The notes under the pieces: model-generated | Told to the model about the DNA's origin: nothing | Database searches by the model: none | Seen by the model: only the letters and a program-made list of their open reading frames with translations | Assembly: GCF_014851395.1 (NCBI RefSeq) | Contig: NW_024044348.1 | Span: 29,965,874-30,029,873 of the forward strand | DNA: 64,000 bases | Direction: 5' to 3' | DNA from: Micropterus salmoides | Lineage: Eukaryota > Chordata > Actinopteri > Centrarchiformes > Centrarchidae | Made by a program: the position numbers and the translations under genes | Part shown: one piece after another, positions 12,201-45,685 of the stretch | Numbering within the stretch: position 1 is the stretch's first letter | Layout: every line of letters begins with the position of its first letter

Positions 12201-14940
12201 CGGACAAATTAGCCTTTAATTTTTCTATAAAAATATTTATTTTGTTGAGGAAAAGGGACTGAAAGATTTAATAATCATATTTGTTTCTTCAATTTTCACT
12301 CAAGAGCAAAAATCAGCCTTTAAAACTTAAGAAATAATGATTTGACATATATTGTGATAATTATCGATATCGAATTATATGAAATGTTTTTATAATGATA
12401 ACATTTTTGGCCATATCGCCCAGCCCTAGTAGAATATGCAATATGTTTTCATTGTTAGCTTTGTTGTGTATCAGCAGGAACAAAAATCTATGAACCAAGT
12501 TCCACTATTAAACAGTTATTAGATTTCATCCACTAACAGTCACTATAATTGATTCTAAACCGTAAGGGTATATTTGCATCTCCTTGCTGATTTTATTGTT
12601 GCTCCATATCCTCCATAATTTCCATGACCATGTTTGCTTCCCACCAATTTCCTCTTTTGTATCACTATACACATACATGCGCATGCACAAACATGAAGCT
12701 GATTATGTGGTTTTCAACATAAAGTAATGATTCCGTCTGAAACTAAACATACTAACTAGTATAAACCAAAAAGTGGTTTCCTCCAGCATAATGTAAGCTT
12801 TTAGAATCCGACACTAGAGGAATTAAAGGAATTTAAGTGTCAGCTCCAAAGTGGTCACCCCACTATTCTATAGTCCTTCATACTACACTTTTATCTTGAT
12901 GTTGTGGTTCAGGCTTTGTTGTTGTAAGGTTGATGATCAAAGAATCTGCTGTTTCACTTGTTTGAATCTAAGTGTCAGCTAACTACCAACATTAGCTGCA
13001 GAATTGCTGTACTCTGTACTTGTGTCACTTCCTTCTAACCCCCAACCTTTCTCTGAATATCTTTTTAACCTAGGTACTTTATTCAGCTAGTGCTAACTTC
13101 ATTGTTTCCCACTTAAGTCTAGAACTTTTGTTTATATAAACTATACTTTGCTTAATTAATAGAAGATCAGTCTCTTTCACTCTTCCACTAGCTCCTTTTA
13201 TCATTTGTCAATATGAGAAATTTAGTCCCATCCCAGTAATTCAAGCCATCTCTGTTTCTGCTGAACATAGCTACCAGTAATGTATGTTGAAATATATAAT
13301 TACACATTGTCTTACATTGTGAATAATATCATATGTGGTTAGGAGTAGTATTTTTCTGTGGAATGGAAACAGCCAAGCTCAGCTTGCAGCTGCACTGCAA
13401 ATCATTCTTAATGTTTATTTCAGTATAAAATTAGAAACTCCATTGGGTGAGTTAATGCTCAATCTTTTTTAAATCCTCCTTGCAAAATTCTTTCTCTAGT
13501 TGGCATCAGAACAGCAAAAAACAAACAACATTTGTATTATATTGTGAAATGGACATAAATTATAGCAGTAGATGAAGATCGAATATCCCCCACAGATCCC
13601 TCATGAGGGTGGGTGTGTGTGTGTGTTGTGTTTCAGAAACAGAACCGAGGATTAATCATGGTGAATCTCCACAGCAAATTCATTTCCTGCAGGGATGAAG
13701 CCAATGTCTCTCGTGTGGCCGGTGAGGCATCCATGTCGAGTCTTTTTCTAAAATCATGAAGTAAATCTGTAGTTTGTATTTCTTATATCTCGGTTGATTC
13801 ATTATTCCACCTGGGTTTTACAGACCATTTTGATCACATTAAGAAGGTGATTGGAGCTGAGTCTATTGGAATTGGAGGGGACTTTGAAGGTGCTGTGAGG
13901 TAAGAAATAATCATATGCACAAACAACAGATAACGAGAAGGCAAAGACAAATGGATGTACTGTTTGCAACACTAAATCTACAGTACTGTGGTTGCTTTAG
14001 TGCTTCTAGATATACCATGATGTCTCTCTCCAGAAAACAAGTTCTACAAGTTTTTGTTGAACCAGATCAAGTTTGTGCTTTTTTTAACTGATGGCCATTG
14101 ACTTAGTTTCTTCCCTGCATACAGGTACAGTCTAATCCAAACAGAAATGTTACAAAACAATAATATTCAAGGACTATATTTACAAGTGTTTATTATCATT
14201 ATGTATTCATAAGTAATGTATTAGGTAACACCAAAACTGTCACAATGAGTCATTTCTTTTGCAAAATAAATATTTGTGAATTTAAATGTGTTTTTTATTA
14301 ACAGGTTTCCCAAAGGGTTAGAGGATGTGTCCAAGTATCCCACCCTAATCCAGGAACTCCTACAGAGAAACTGGACTGAGATTGAGTTGGCTGGTGTCCT
14401 ACGAGGGAACTTCCTGCAAGTGCTCAAGGAAGTGGAGAGGGTGAGCTTTTTCCTAAAACAAAAGCCATTATCTGTCCTGACACAAATGGACACTAATCAC
14501 CTTATTTCATTCAAGAATGTGTGGCCATTTATGAAACTCTTTGTCCAAAATGGCATTTTCAAATTCAGAAATGGATGGATGAAGTTGAAGATTGAATGAC
14601 AATTAACATATATTACATATACAATGCTTTCTTTGCGCTGCAAGTTTGAAAATGTTCTCAACTAAAACCACAGCACAGATGCGGAACATATACAGCATGG
14701 CCTTCCTCTCTTATCTCACTGTATTTCGCCCAGGTCCGTGAACAGTTGAGTTTGGACCAGCCCAGTGAGGTCCATATCCCCCTAGAGGAGGTGCAGAACC
14801 CCTGCAGGCTGGTCCTTAGGCCTCCTGACCCAAGATTGCTGTCCTCGACGCAGAGTCCCTCCTCCGTAGCCCAACATGGACCAGAAGGTCTGCTAATTCT
14901 GGCCATAGTTCTGATGCTTTCCAGTCTACTTTATGGCTGA
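9216..14940 (+). CDS. dpep2: Membrane dipeptidase (DPEP2-like), 10 coding exons
   Basis: A zinc dipeptidase of the renal dipeptidase (M19) family, which cleaves dipeptides and leukotriene D4 at the cell surface. Coding exons: 9216-9373, 9469-9595, 9849-9978, 10299-10449, 10974-11043, 11790-11966, 13637-13721, 13824-13899, 14305-14440, 14734-14940. All junctions have GT-AG signals, phases agree, and the sum is 1317 nt (438 aa plus stop). The five family metal ligands are visible: IDGHNDLA (His, Asp), IEGGHSID (Glu), VDLSHTS (His) and IFSHSSSYS (His); GGDFEG supplies the usual active-site Asp. The N-terminus has a hydrophobic stretch ([15 protein letters not shown]), probably a signal. The C-terminus ends in [16 protein letters not shown], as expected for GPI anchoring. 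Length is close to mammalian DPEPs. DPEP2 is preferred over DPEP1 or DPEP3 only because of the KCC1 neighbour; the paralogue is uncertain. Confidence 0.93.
12093..12428. mobile_element. hAT-like MITE in a dipeptidase intron
   Basis: The unit starts TAGGGCTGGGCAAT and ends ATCGCCCAGCCCTA, near-perfect inverted ends of the common hAT MITE type. It is 336 bp, AT-rich, and contains no coding region. It lies between coding exons 6 and 7. Confidence 0.7.
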
Positions 14941-17900
14941 ATTAATATTAGCTACCTTTTTTAAAGTGCATTATTTTTAACATAAATAAGGAGACCTTAG
15001 TGAGTAGCAGTAGCCATTTGTGGGTCACCCTAGCACTCCATAGGTCAGTAAAGATTAGAGGAGAATAATCACTTTCTCTCCACCAATACAAAAAAACATT
15101 CAATGTGTAGCTCCATTTGGGGGATTATTTAATGTATAGACAGTTCTGCTATACATATAAATTAAAATATATAGGACATCGGTCAGAAGCTAAGCTAGAC
15201 AGTTCAGTTATGGTGCAATTGTGCAAAACTGCTGTAACAATACTTCTACCACAGGGAGTGCAGTTTATAAAGAGATATTTTTATTTTATCTTACAGCATA
15301 ATAAGATATTATGGATGTTTACAAAAATAGTATGTATTTTACTGTGAGCTAAACTGCCCTTCTGCCAAACAGTGAGCTACCTTTGTTTTTCTTTAATATT
15401 TACCTGTAGAAATAACTAAATTAAAACTTAGAACAGCAGTTACTCAAAACAACAGTGTGAAAATCTGCATTGTTAAAACTCATATTCAATACACTATTGC
15501 CAACAAGGTTGACAGGAATTTACTTTGAGCTCATTTTGATGTTTTATCAACTTCTGTGCCATGTACATCAGTGTTACTTTCGTCAGACGAAACTAAACAA
15601 ACTATATTCGTCATCAACCTTTTTTTTCCCCTGACAAAAACGAGACGACGACAATGTCCTTAAACGCTGACTGTGACTATATTGACAAAAAATGACGAGA
15701 ATAAAATGTAATTCATTAAATAAAAATAAAATCTCTCTTTCTTTTTGTCAGTATAATGAGATGACAAAATATTACAGGCCATATTTTCTTCCTCTAAATT
15801 TTCACTTGAACAGTGTTCATTCAGTAGTATTTTTTTTTTTGCCAGTGCTATGCTGGCCGACCGGGGCGACGCTGGTGCGTGAGGAAAACCAAACTGTGGA
15901 GGATGCGAACTCCGGTAATGAACACAACATGCTAGGGAGAAAGATGTGCTTGGATATCAGCTCCCCTAAAAGCATGATTTGTGATATTTCGGGGGGGTCT
16001 CTAAACTATCGACAGCTTGCTTTATTGCCATTAATCTCTAAATTTCTCTATCATCATTTCTCTATCATCATGCAGAGCATCAGACTTCATCCAGCCAGAG
16101 GAAACTATCACCTGACCGCATACAGCGGGCCAGTTGCTCCGCAATCTCCTGTCCCTGGTCCGCCCCACTCCCTCTCTAGTATGGGTAGTGTTGCTAGTAC
16201 AACCGACGTGCTGTGAATGTTTCTTGATAGTTGGATGAATATTACGCATGATCCATGCACTACTGCAGCTGGGGGCTTTCTGCAGTGCCACGCAACTTTC
16301 TAAATTCTTCCCTCTCACGGAGAAAAGAATGGTCAGGTCGCAGCTGCAGCTGTTGTGTGAAGCGTAATTGTAGCAAAATGGCTACATATGATAATAAAAA
16401 TTATTATAATTATTATTATTATAAGACAAACATGCCTGATACCTTCACAGTCAGGCCAAGGCCTAAATGCTTGCAGCTATTAATGATTCAGCAGTAAGAA
16501 TTGTCCCTTCACTGGAAAAAAAAAAAACAGAGCTCCCCGAAAGCTATGTATAGTTCGCACACGGAGGTGGTTATAAGATTTTTGGAAAAAACACTATGAC
16601 CTTGAAGCGCATATCAAGGCTAACCACTTGGGAAGTGAGTATGTTGAGTACTTTTGCAGTAAAAATGAGAACAAAGCTAACATTCAAATCATTTCTTTTA
16701 TTTTGGTTAGAGCAGATTGACCAAAATGCTAATCGAAATTATAATAATGATTAGAAAAGACTAAAATGATGGTTAATGACTAAAACTAGACTAAAATACT
16801 TTTGATTTTTTTTGACTAAAATCAGACTAAAATACCCAGACTTTTAGTCAACTAAAACTTGACAAAAAAAAGAAGTATACAGTGGACTAAATATGACAAA
16901 AACTAACAAGGACATTTGACACAGGACTAAGACTAAATTTTAAAATGGCTGACAAACTTAACACTAATGTGCATGATTTTCAAATAACCGCAGTTTTCAC
17001 ATAATAACCTCATTGCTCTTAAAATATATATATATATATATATATGAATCGCTTCACTAAAATACTACACTAAACTACATAAAGTTTCCATTTAAAGAGT
17101 GTATTGTTATTGTTTTTTATTATAATAAAAAGTTCGGATTTGGATCTAAGTTGGAATGGTTTAAGTGGGATAAGCCTCTCCAACCTATGTTGTTTTAAGA
17201 AAAAAGAAAACAAAATGTCCTTATTAAAATAAAAATGAAAGAAAGACCAGGAGCAATCTTAGTATTCTGTGAGCTTTTAATAACTGCACACATTGCCATT
17301 GGTTTATCCCTTATTTATAAAACATGCTTGGCGTGTACAGATCATTTAGTCTAAATAAAAATAAACAGTTATTCTCTACACTGTATGCTGGCCTGAAATA
17401 CTGATCATATGCAGCTTATTAGGAAAAAAAAGTTGATTTTGGATACCTGTGGTTACCATGGTAACAGCAACTGTGATTTAAAACTACAGTAAACACTACT
17501 TTGTCAGAAACACAATAACAACAGGTGTATATGTTTACTTTCAACCATACAAACTTAAGTTGTTGGTATGCGCAGTTAGGCAGTTTGAATCCAGGATGGG
17601 AATGGACCATAAACAGTTTTTTTTTTTGAATGGGGTTTGATTTCATGATAGTAACCTTAAAGACATCTTTTTTGTGTGCATATAAAAAAGATACACTTTT
17701 CAGGTCTGTAGAAAAAGTACAAATGTAACAGTTGTTCATATAAACTTGTTTCTCTTATCAACAATACAAATATCTGTCTAAAAAATCATAAAGCATAACT
17801 CTTCTTTAAAACACTTTCTTTGTGATCTCTGGCAGTCGACTTATTCTTTCCTTAGTGGGGGCATGTTGAAAAAATAAATAAATAAATAGAAATGCGCTTA

Positions 17901-18307
17901 CAAAATAATCAAAGAGCTCTTAGAATAAAAATTTGCCATACTATTTAAACTGCTCTAACAACGTGTACAACTTTGGATAGTTCTGTCTCCAAAATTGTCA
18001 AATATACATAGTTTTTTTTTAATCACATATGAAGATGGATTTGTCAATGCTTATCTAAAGTTTGACACACAAGCACAAAAAATATCGGCTTTCATTTGTG
18101 AAGAGTGGCAGAGCCGTGAACATATAGGTTTTATTCTACAAGAATAAAATAAACCTTTTGTACTCAAAGGTCCATGCTTCACAATGAAAGTGTCAAATTA
18201 ATGCATCTACCCAGAAGTGGCTAGCACCAGAGCAGGTGTGGCCTTGTGTCCAGAGGTTGAATGTATTCTGATGAGGCAGATGCTCTTGTGTAGCAGCTAA
18301 TAATTGT
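14941..18307. other. Intergenic space between two convergent genes
   Basis: This holds the unmarked 3' UTRs of the dipeptidase gene (plus) and slc12a4 (minus), the TIR-bounded repeat at 15567-16969, and a short (TA)n run at about 17022-17044. No further gene is seen; the reading frames at 15692-16216 and 17419-17739 have no supporting features. Confidence 0.6.
15567..16969. mobile_element. Non-autonomous DNA transposon-like repeat
   Basis: The left end CATCAGTGTTACTTTCGTC (15567-15585) is an imperfect inverted match to the right end GACAAACTTAACACTAATG (16951-16969). Both arms are rich in GACAAAA and GACTAAAAT words in opposite orientation, as in a long degenerate inverted repeat. The centre (about 15840-16380) is more GC-rich and shows no recognisable transposase. 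The target-site duplication is unclear. Confidence 0.5.
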
Positions 18308-38502
<20,195 letters not shown>

Positions 38503-38665
38503 GTTTTCATCACTATCCTCTGTGTCTCCAGCTCAGACTGAACATAGCAGGCTAGCTGTTAGCCAGCCTCAGCTCACCTCCCACTAATGGCAACTACATT
38601 CCACTACACTGCGCTCACTTCCTCTGAAGGGTATTATCATACTCCCCGCCCACAGGCCAGCCCCT
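38503..38665 (-). promoter_or_regulatory. slc12a4: slc12a4 5' UTR and probable core promoter
   Basis: Immediately upstream of the start codon. A GC-box-like CCCCGCCC lies at 38643-38650, about 140 bases before the ATG, and no TATA box is evident. A TATA-less GC-box promoter would suit a housekeeping transporter. The transcription start is not visible. Confidence 0.35.
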
Positions 38666-41600
38666 CATGGGCTTTTTGTGAAAACAGAAAGGGTATGGAG
38701 GCCTCAGGGATGCATTTGGAAAGACAATCACACCCCCATACGGAGAAAGGGCACAGTTCTGATTGAGGAGTTAGCGTTGTCATCCCTGAGTCATGTTGAG
38801 TGAGAGGGTGGGAGAGTGTAGGATGACTTCTTTCTGCTGTCTTTGTCATAAGGTTCAGGCAGACAGTCCTCTGTGTATGCAGGCCTTTCCCAAAACACAC
38901 AGACAGCGACGTGGCAGTCTGGAAAATAATCAAACTACACTGTTGATGGGGAAGCACAGAGTGGAAAGAGAGAGGGATGGGAAGACAGAAACAAAAAGAC
39001 AGTTTGTCAGAAGGGGAGGAAACAGAAACTGACTTCAGCCCTCATTCCAACTGGTCAAACAGCTGAAGAGGTGGATGTCATTTCAAACTTTGACGCCATG
39101 GTGACTCAAAATTTGAAATGTAGCTTTTTCACCAACATTTGATAAATCATTCATTCATATGAAACAGTCTGCAGTTGTTGCAGCCATGAAGAAATGCTCA
39201 GCAGTGAACTGCAGTAACATCACTAACAGAGGGTAAAGTTTACCCTCCTCTTTCCAAGAATAGTCACTACTCTACAACCATAAAAGCAGCAGATCAAAGA
39301 CTCTCTAGTAAGGCTGTTATTAGAGGTCCCGTTTAAGGCAGTTTTAGATCTTGCTACTGCTCTGTTTGGATTGCAGAGGCTTTGTAATCTGTTGGTGTGT
39401 CTGAGGTGATGCAAGGACTGCCACATGTATGTTTATACAGGGAAAAAGGAGCTTCTCCATACTAGAGTCTGCACACTAATTTAATACATAGAAGAGAAAG
39501 TTAATCACTTAGGCGTAGAGATTCTAGTAATTAGGCCCAATGCAACACATTTGTGTATTCTAGACTCCAGACCTTACACTCACTGTTAACATAGTCTTAT
39601 AGGGTGTATGGACTACAAAAAATTACAAATGGATAAATATAATAATAATAATAATAATCTACTGAAATACAGCATTGGTCATCTGTTATCTGTGAACATT
39701 TTAGCTCATATGAGATGGTTATTCATGTTGGAATCTTGGCTTTGTGGACACATTCTGTTTTGCTTTACACAGAAACCATCACAATAATAAACACCAAAAT
39801 CTCACAGGAAATTGTAGTAACCTAAAGACCATTTTGAAAGTCAAAACATATGAAAAATCCTGGAGACTTAAAAGATGATTTATTCCTGTAAATGTTTCAG
39901 AATGGCCTCTGTAATATCTGTAAATCTTTCATGTTTACATGTAGACAAAATCTAGAAAGAGTCATTATGGGCAAGTTTGTCCTTGGGCAATATAACTTAT
40001 TTTTTGTAAAAACTGTAGAAATTATGTAATTTTTAGACTACAGAACTACGGAGTAATGTTTTTTTTCTTCAATTCTGGCCCTATGTAAATATCACGGTCT
40101 TCTGTAATTGGCATCTTTGTACTTTTGCAGCCCTGTCCTACAATAAAACACATTGCCATTTAATTCTCTCTCCAGACAAATTGAGGCTTTGATGTAATAG
40201 TAGTCATTTATTTTCCTGACTGACTTGGCAAAGTAATACACATGAGATGCCATCAACCATATAAGGTTATTTGGTTAGATTGACATGGAGTGCTTTGCAC
40301 AAGTGAGGGTCAGTGAGCAGCAGGCAGGCAGGGCCTGACACACTCTTTCCTTCCACCACAATTACCACAATTAATCAGTCTTGGGGAAAGACATGTAAGC
40401 AGGAGGGGCAGGTCCCAGGAAACATGAGGCCCATGAAAGTCCGCTTGTTTACAGCATTGTGAAGAGACTTGTGGATCTGGTGGCAAAGGTCCTCATGTGA
40501 GAAAGTACTATGATGTGAGCTTATTACAATTGTCCAGGGCTGGCCCTAAATAACTTCTGTGCATATCTGGAAATTGGCTACCCCTGTTCCCGTCTTTTGA
40601 CCGTCATTCCTTCCTCAATGTTGTTGCAGTTGCAGTAGATACTTCTCTGACTTGTGATTATGATTATTCCCCACTAGATGGCATCCTTCGAACACCTCAC
40701 ATTCTGCAAACACATTTGGTTTTTCAGCTTCAAGATAAAAATGAGGGATCTCCCTCTAGGTATCAGACTTACTATCAGACATACAGTATTTTCCAAGATA
40801 ACCTCACAATATTAAATTTGGCATACATTTAATAATAATGTCATCACCACATATGACAGGATACAGTCCTAAAAACACCTTTTTAAAAAGGCACAGAATA
40901 TTCCTAATGAATTCATATGAAGAGTCAAACTGGAAAATAAACTTTTACAACTGATTTGAAAATACAAGCCTGCATTATTCCTGTGTTCAGGAACATGAGT
41001 GATGTAAACATACCTTTATCAGTATCAGGGAACATTAATTAGAGACTTCAAGGTACAAATTTACTGATCTGAATGGTGATGGAGCTACTGTTTTTCCAAA
41101 AAGAGTTGGTCTTAAGTCCAGACCAGCATACTGAAAAGTCTGATTACAATCGTTATTTTTGAAAAAAAAATGTGTTTGTAGAGAAATATAAGTGTATTAT
41201 TTTTCTAAACAGATGTGGTAATCAGTTATATCATTGTCAAGGATTGAGGAAAACTGATGATCACCTTTCTGACAGTACATTTCTCAAAACCATCTTTTCT
41301 CACAGTCACCCTGTTTACCTTCTAAAATGTCACGACTGAAAGTGGGAATTTTCTCTGTGTTTGAAATGAATGGTACTTAGCTGCATGGCTAAACCTAATT
41401 CATTGTGAAAGCTAAACACCCATTGTCTTTCTACCGGTGACATTGATTAGGATTTTCTAATACTGTGCCTGAGGGGACTTAAGTCGATCCAATTACCTTT
41501 GGCTGCCATCATTAGCTTGACATGGCCCAGGGGGTCCTTTCACTTCGTCTCCAGTACTGAAGATCTGCATCTGTGAATGCTTTGCAGCCTGGCTGCTCTG

Positions 41601-42869
41601 GTAACTGAAGGGTTGGCCATAGTATTACATTGTCTCCAAAGCAGCTTTACCTCTTGACAGCTGGACTGAGAGCAACTTTTGGTGGTTTCAGTCTGTGTCA
41701 CTCAAGTCTTGTTCTGGCCACAAAAGGTGATAACTGTAACATCAGTCTCTGTCTGACATAACGAGATATTTAATTTTCCAATGAGGCGCAATTCCCCTCT
41801 CAAATGATAGCTTAACAAACTTTAGACTTGATAAAATATCATACACTCCATGTTAATACTGAGTTCTACGCAGTTTTGTTCAACACTGTATTGCTTGTAT
41901 CCAGGCATAATCACAAATACTTTTTCCCTTTCCTTTATCTGCTGTACATTCACTTTGTACAGTTATCTTATAGACATATAATTGCATTTATCTGTTAGTA
42001 AGGGTCAGTTGTAGAGGCAGTGTCTCACATTCTGTCTAACATTATACAGTATTAGAAGTAAGAACTCTGTGTTTCTTAAGTCAAGATTATTTTATATATT
42101 TATTTTTATTTATTCTTACTCAGTCAGAATCTAATTCTAACTTAATTTGTACAAAAGAAAATGTGCTGGATAAATAAGAAAATACACGTTGGTGAAAAGA
42201 CTGCAATATTTACTTTTTAAAAATAGCTTGTTGACACAGAAGCTGACTTATATGGCCAGATATATATGGACAGATGTGTCGATAGACCAGCCATCAGCCT
42301 ATTCAGGAGTGGCCTATTCAATTTTCTCCCAGGAGCCAAAGCCAGACAGGTATCTCCAGTTATTAATACTACATCATCGTTATTAATACACGTCATTGAA
42401 ATAAACTACGGAAGCCCTAAGAGGCCATCAATTCAACCATTTTTTTACTCCGTTTTCCAATGATAACGGGATAATTATCTTGTGTTAAAGTGTACTGATC
42501 CTCAAGGTTGGCTGCATTACCAGTGCATTTATTTTTTGTTCTTCACATTAATGTTTTAGCCTCTGCCACTGGCATGAGGAGACCATCAAGTGTAAATCAG
42601 TTTACACTGGCAGAAAAAGGAAAATTATATAAATGACTACAGATTACTACCATCTACTCTGTCCTTAGTGAGGCTGGACATAAAGGACACACTGCCAATT
42701 CTTTCTGATTTGGCATCCGGGCATCTCTGTGTGCAAGCATCATCCACATCCTCATAGCGTACATTTTCTACTGCTGGGGACATTATCAGTCACAAGTGGG
42801 GTTTTCTGTCTCCTGAAAAAGCAGACATGCTAATTTATTTTTGAAGAACAACTGCTGAGTGATTTAAAG
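38666..42869. other. Intergenic DNA upstream of slc12a4
   Basis: AT-rich with no supported gene. It contains a short AAT microsatellite (about 39638-39658). The short frames at 38793-39032 and 42189-42463 have no recognisable product. Confidence 0.5.
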
Positions 42870-44149
42870 TTCTATTTCATATAAGCTTCGCCCTCTAATG
42901 CTATTGCTATTTACAACTACGGGCCTGCGCAGCACTGACAAAGGTTCTCTACGCCCACCCACAGCGTGGGCCTCTCCTACATCCGCACTTTGTATATGTA
43001 CAATGGTGAGACCTAGCGTTCAGCTACCATTTTTCTTCAGCACTGAGCTGTCTAAAGAGCAGAAGATTACCAGCTAGAAGAGAAGAACAAAGTGCCTTCC
43101 ATTCTGCGCCCTTCTCTCCCCCAAAGAGAGGCAGCACCGGGCGCATAATTTTGCCGTTCAGTATGAGGAGATGTGGCGGTTCACCCACTCTCTGGACGAA
43201 GGCCCCCGTTCTGACCTCTGGTGACGTTGGCTAGGTTAGCATTGCAAGGCAAACTAATGTTGAGCTAACAGGACCGTTGAGCTAAAAAAAAGCTAACGTG
43301 AAGCTTACATGTGGTCTGCCCCTGGATCAGCCAACCAGGGAGGCCACGTTGCTCCACATTACCTGTGGCTAATGACATCTAGCAACCGGATTGTTTGCTG
43401 CTGGCTGACCCTCGTCACTCAGAGCAGAGAACTGGTAAGCAATTGGTCAGAAAAAGTTGTGTGTTGAAATCTTGTTGCTCCTTATGTGGAAGTTGTTGAA
43501 AAAACACTGTCTGTGCCTGTCTCAGTCGACTCAGCCACACCAAGCACACATTCCCCACACTGTGTGAGTCAGCTGCCATTAGCCAGGTGGCTAATCTGCA
43601 GCTTGCGCTCAAAGCAATAAGCAGTACACTCTCTGTTCACAGTCAGAGGTCCCTTCACAAACCCATCGTCACAGAAACTGTGTATGAGCCCACGAGATCA
43701 GACATTACGATTCGTGTGGACAGAACACATACACACGCTATATAGATATTCTTGCCTTGAAGAAATCTGCTTCCCCCGGCAGTGCCTGGCTGCGAGCTTG
43801 TACATAATCAGCTCGTGCGTGATCACGGCACCACCGGCGCAGTCCCTCCTCCTGCATCCAGAGGTTTGTGACAGACCGACACGTTACACATGGCAGTGAC
43901 GCTGGGGAGAAATGTGTTTCTTGTAAACTGTATGACCTAGTGTTGCACTTTACAGAACAGCCATTTTTGAGATTATAACCGCTGTTTCTCACTTCCCCAC
44001 ATTGTGTGAGCCAGCTATGTGTTAGCCGAACAGCTAACAAGCAGCCTGGGCTCGCTGCAAAGCTGCACATCCTCTCTCCCCTTGCTCCCCTTCCGGACAT
44101 GGTCGATTGGCTGGCCTGAGACCACTTGTACGCCAACACTGTCTTACCC

Positions 44150-44830
44150 CCCCTCTCCCACCCGTCGGGAGAAGCAGGCCATCTCCAGGGTTCCTCTGGG
44201 GCAGGAGAATCAAGGGTTCTACTCCCGCCAGTTCCTGGTCAGGAAGAAAACGGGGATCGTGAGGCCCATCCTGGATCTGTCACTGTTCAACAAAGTGATT
44301 ATGGAGAGGCCTTTTCGCATGTTGACAGTAAAACAGGTGCTGAGTGTGTGTTTCAGGGAGACTGGCTCACCTCCATTGACCTGAAGGGGACATACTTTCA
44401 CGTTCCCGTCATCCCTGGATACAGGAAGTTTCTGTGGTTCACTTTATGGGGCGCACAGTACCAATACAACTGCCTGCACTTCGGTTACTCCCTGGCCCCG
44501 CAGACTTTCTCCATGTGTGTTGAGACAGCCCTGGAGCTGCTGTGGCGGATGGGCATCAGGGTCCTGTTTTATCTGGACGACCTGCTGCTGGATGAGGCGG
44601 TGGTGCAGACAGCCCGGCTCCTCTCCCCTCTAAGAGGCTTACCTACCGGGGCGTGGTGATGGACTCCTCTCTCTGGAGAGCGCGGCTCTCTCAGGAGAGG
44701 GTGGAGCTGCTCCGCCATGTTTTTCCACAAGCTGTGGGGGCGGCTCTGTCCCCCAGGGCCTCCTACACATGAGGAGGTTATAGCGGTGGTTCATCCGCCT
44801 GCGTGTCAACCTGGTGAAAGAGAGACAGCG
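44150..44830 (+). pseudogene. DIRS reverse transcriptase fragment
   Basis: The first frame (to about 44384) shows FYSRQFLVRKKTG, RPILDLSLFN and FRMLTVKQVL. After a frameshift near 44355, the second frame shows WLTSIDLKGTYFHVPV, HFGYSLAPQTFSMCV and the catalytic box FYLDDLLL near 44570. This block order matches DIRS reverse transcriptases, where 'Y.DD' precedes RNase H. The expected RNase H domain does not follow; the sequence passes into a short connecting region and then toward the recombinase. Confidence 0.8.
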
Positions 44831-44979
44831 CCTGGTTGCTGTTCCTCTGCCTGTGGGTTTGGAATCCCTCTCAGAGATCTCTCTGTTGGTTGGGGATCCC
44901 CTGGGCAGGTGAAGCGTTTCCTGAGAGGGGTGCGGAGGCACAGGCCGGTGTTGCAGCCTGCTGCTCTACAGTGGGATTT

Positions 44980-45440
44980 ACAAGCGCCCAAGCCCCTTTT
45001 GAGCCTTTGGAGAGGGCGGACCTGAAGTTTCGGTCGGCCGAGGTATTCACCTTACTTGTGATTCTTCTTTCCGTCCCCCCGAGGAGTCTGAGGACGAAGC
45101 CTCTTCCCACCTCTACCCGGTGCGCGCACTGTCCTGATATGTGGTGCGCACGGTTGCCTGGCGCTGTTTGCAGTGCCTGTTTGTGCACTACGGGGAACAA
45201 TCCAAGGGGCTTCCCCTGTTAGCGCAGCGCCTGTCTCAACCTGGACGACATCAGGATGGCATCAGGGCGCACTCCATGAGAGGCATCTCCTCCTCTGTGC
45301 CGTTGCACGGTGGGATGGTGGTGGACGACTTCTGCACGGCGTCCTCCTGGTCTTCTTCCTGCTCTTTTGTCCGTTTCTATCTGCGGGATGTCTCCCTTTT
45401 CTTGCTGTATCACTCAGTACTGAGTGCTGTGGCTGAATGA
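44980..45440 (+). pseudogene. DIRS tyrosine recombinase C-terminal part
   Basis: The frame ending at 45437 reads GIRAHSMRGISSSVPLHGG, then FVRFYLRDVS. In DIRS recombinases the H-x-x-R pair (HSMR) and the nucleophilic Tyr (RFYLRDV) occupy these places. Upstream, YPVRALS and WRCLQCLFVHYG match the central catalytic region with one break near 45140. An element-encoded recombinase, found here in place of an integrase, defines the DIRS order. The gene is broken. Confidence 0.75.
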
Positions 45441-45685
45441 TTTTCCTTTGTGAGTGTGAGGTACACCCTCCCACCAGACGGTGGTGGGAGCGGCCGCTGC
45501 TCGCGCTGGCCCTGCTCTGTGCGCAGCTGGTGTAGTCGCTGTCGTGAACCGCCTGCATCTGTACAACTATGCGGCATCCCATCTGGTTAACTGCCTATTA
45601 CGCATGGGTTGGCCCGCCAAACTCATCCTGCTTGACTACTAACAATAGCGATAGCCTTAGAGGGCGAAGCCTATACGAAATAGAA

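Larger units (their letters stand above)
42870..45685 (+). mobile_element. DIRS1-like element, internally deleted, with both terminal repeats
   Basis: The left terminus (42870-42912, TTCTATTTCATATAAGCTTC...) is inverted at the right terminus (45643-45685), with the shared core GCTTCGCCCTCTAA; inverted terminal repeats are the DIRS hallmark. Inside, on the plus strand, are a reverse transcriptase (about 44150-44830) and a tyrosine recombinase C-terminal region (about 44980-45440). At about 2.8 kb it is roughly half the usual length: gag is largely missing and the RNase H and methyltransferase regions are absent. Frameshifts make it inactive. The copy at 47.3-50.4 kb is in the opposite orientation. 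Confidence 0.85.
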
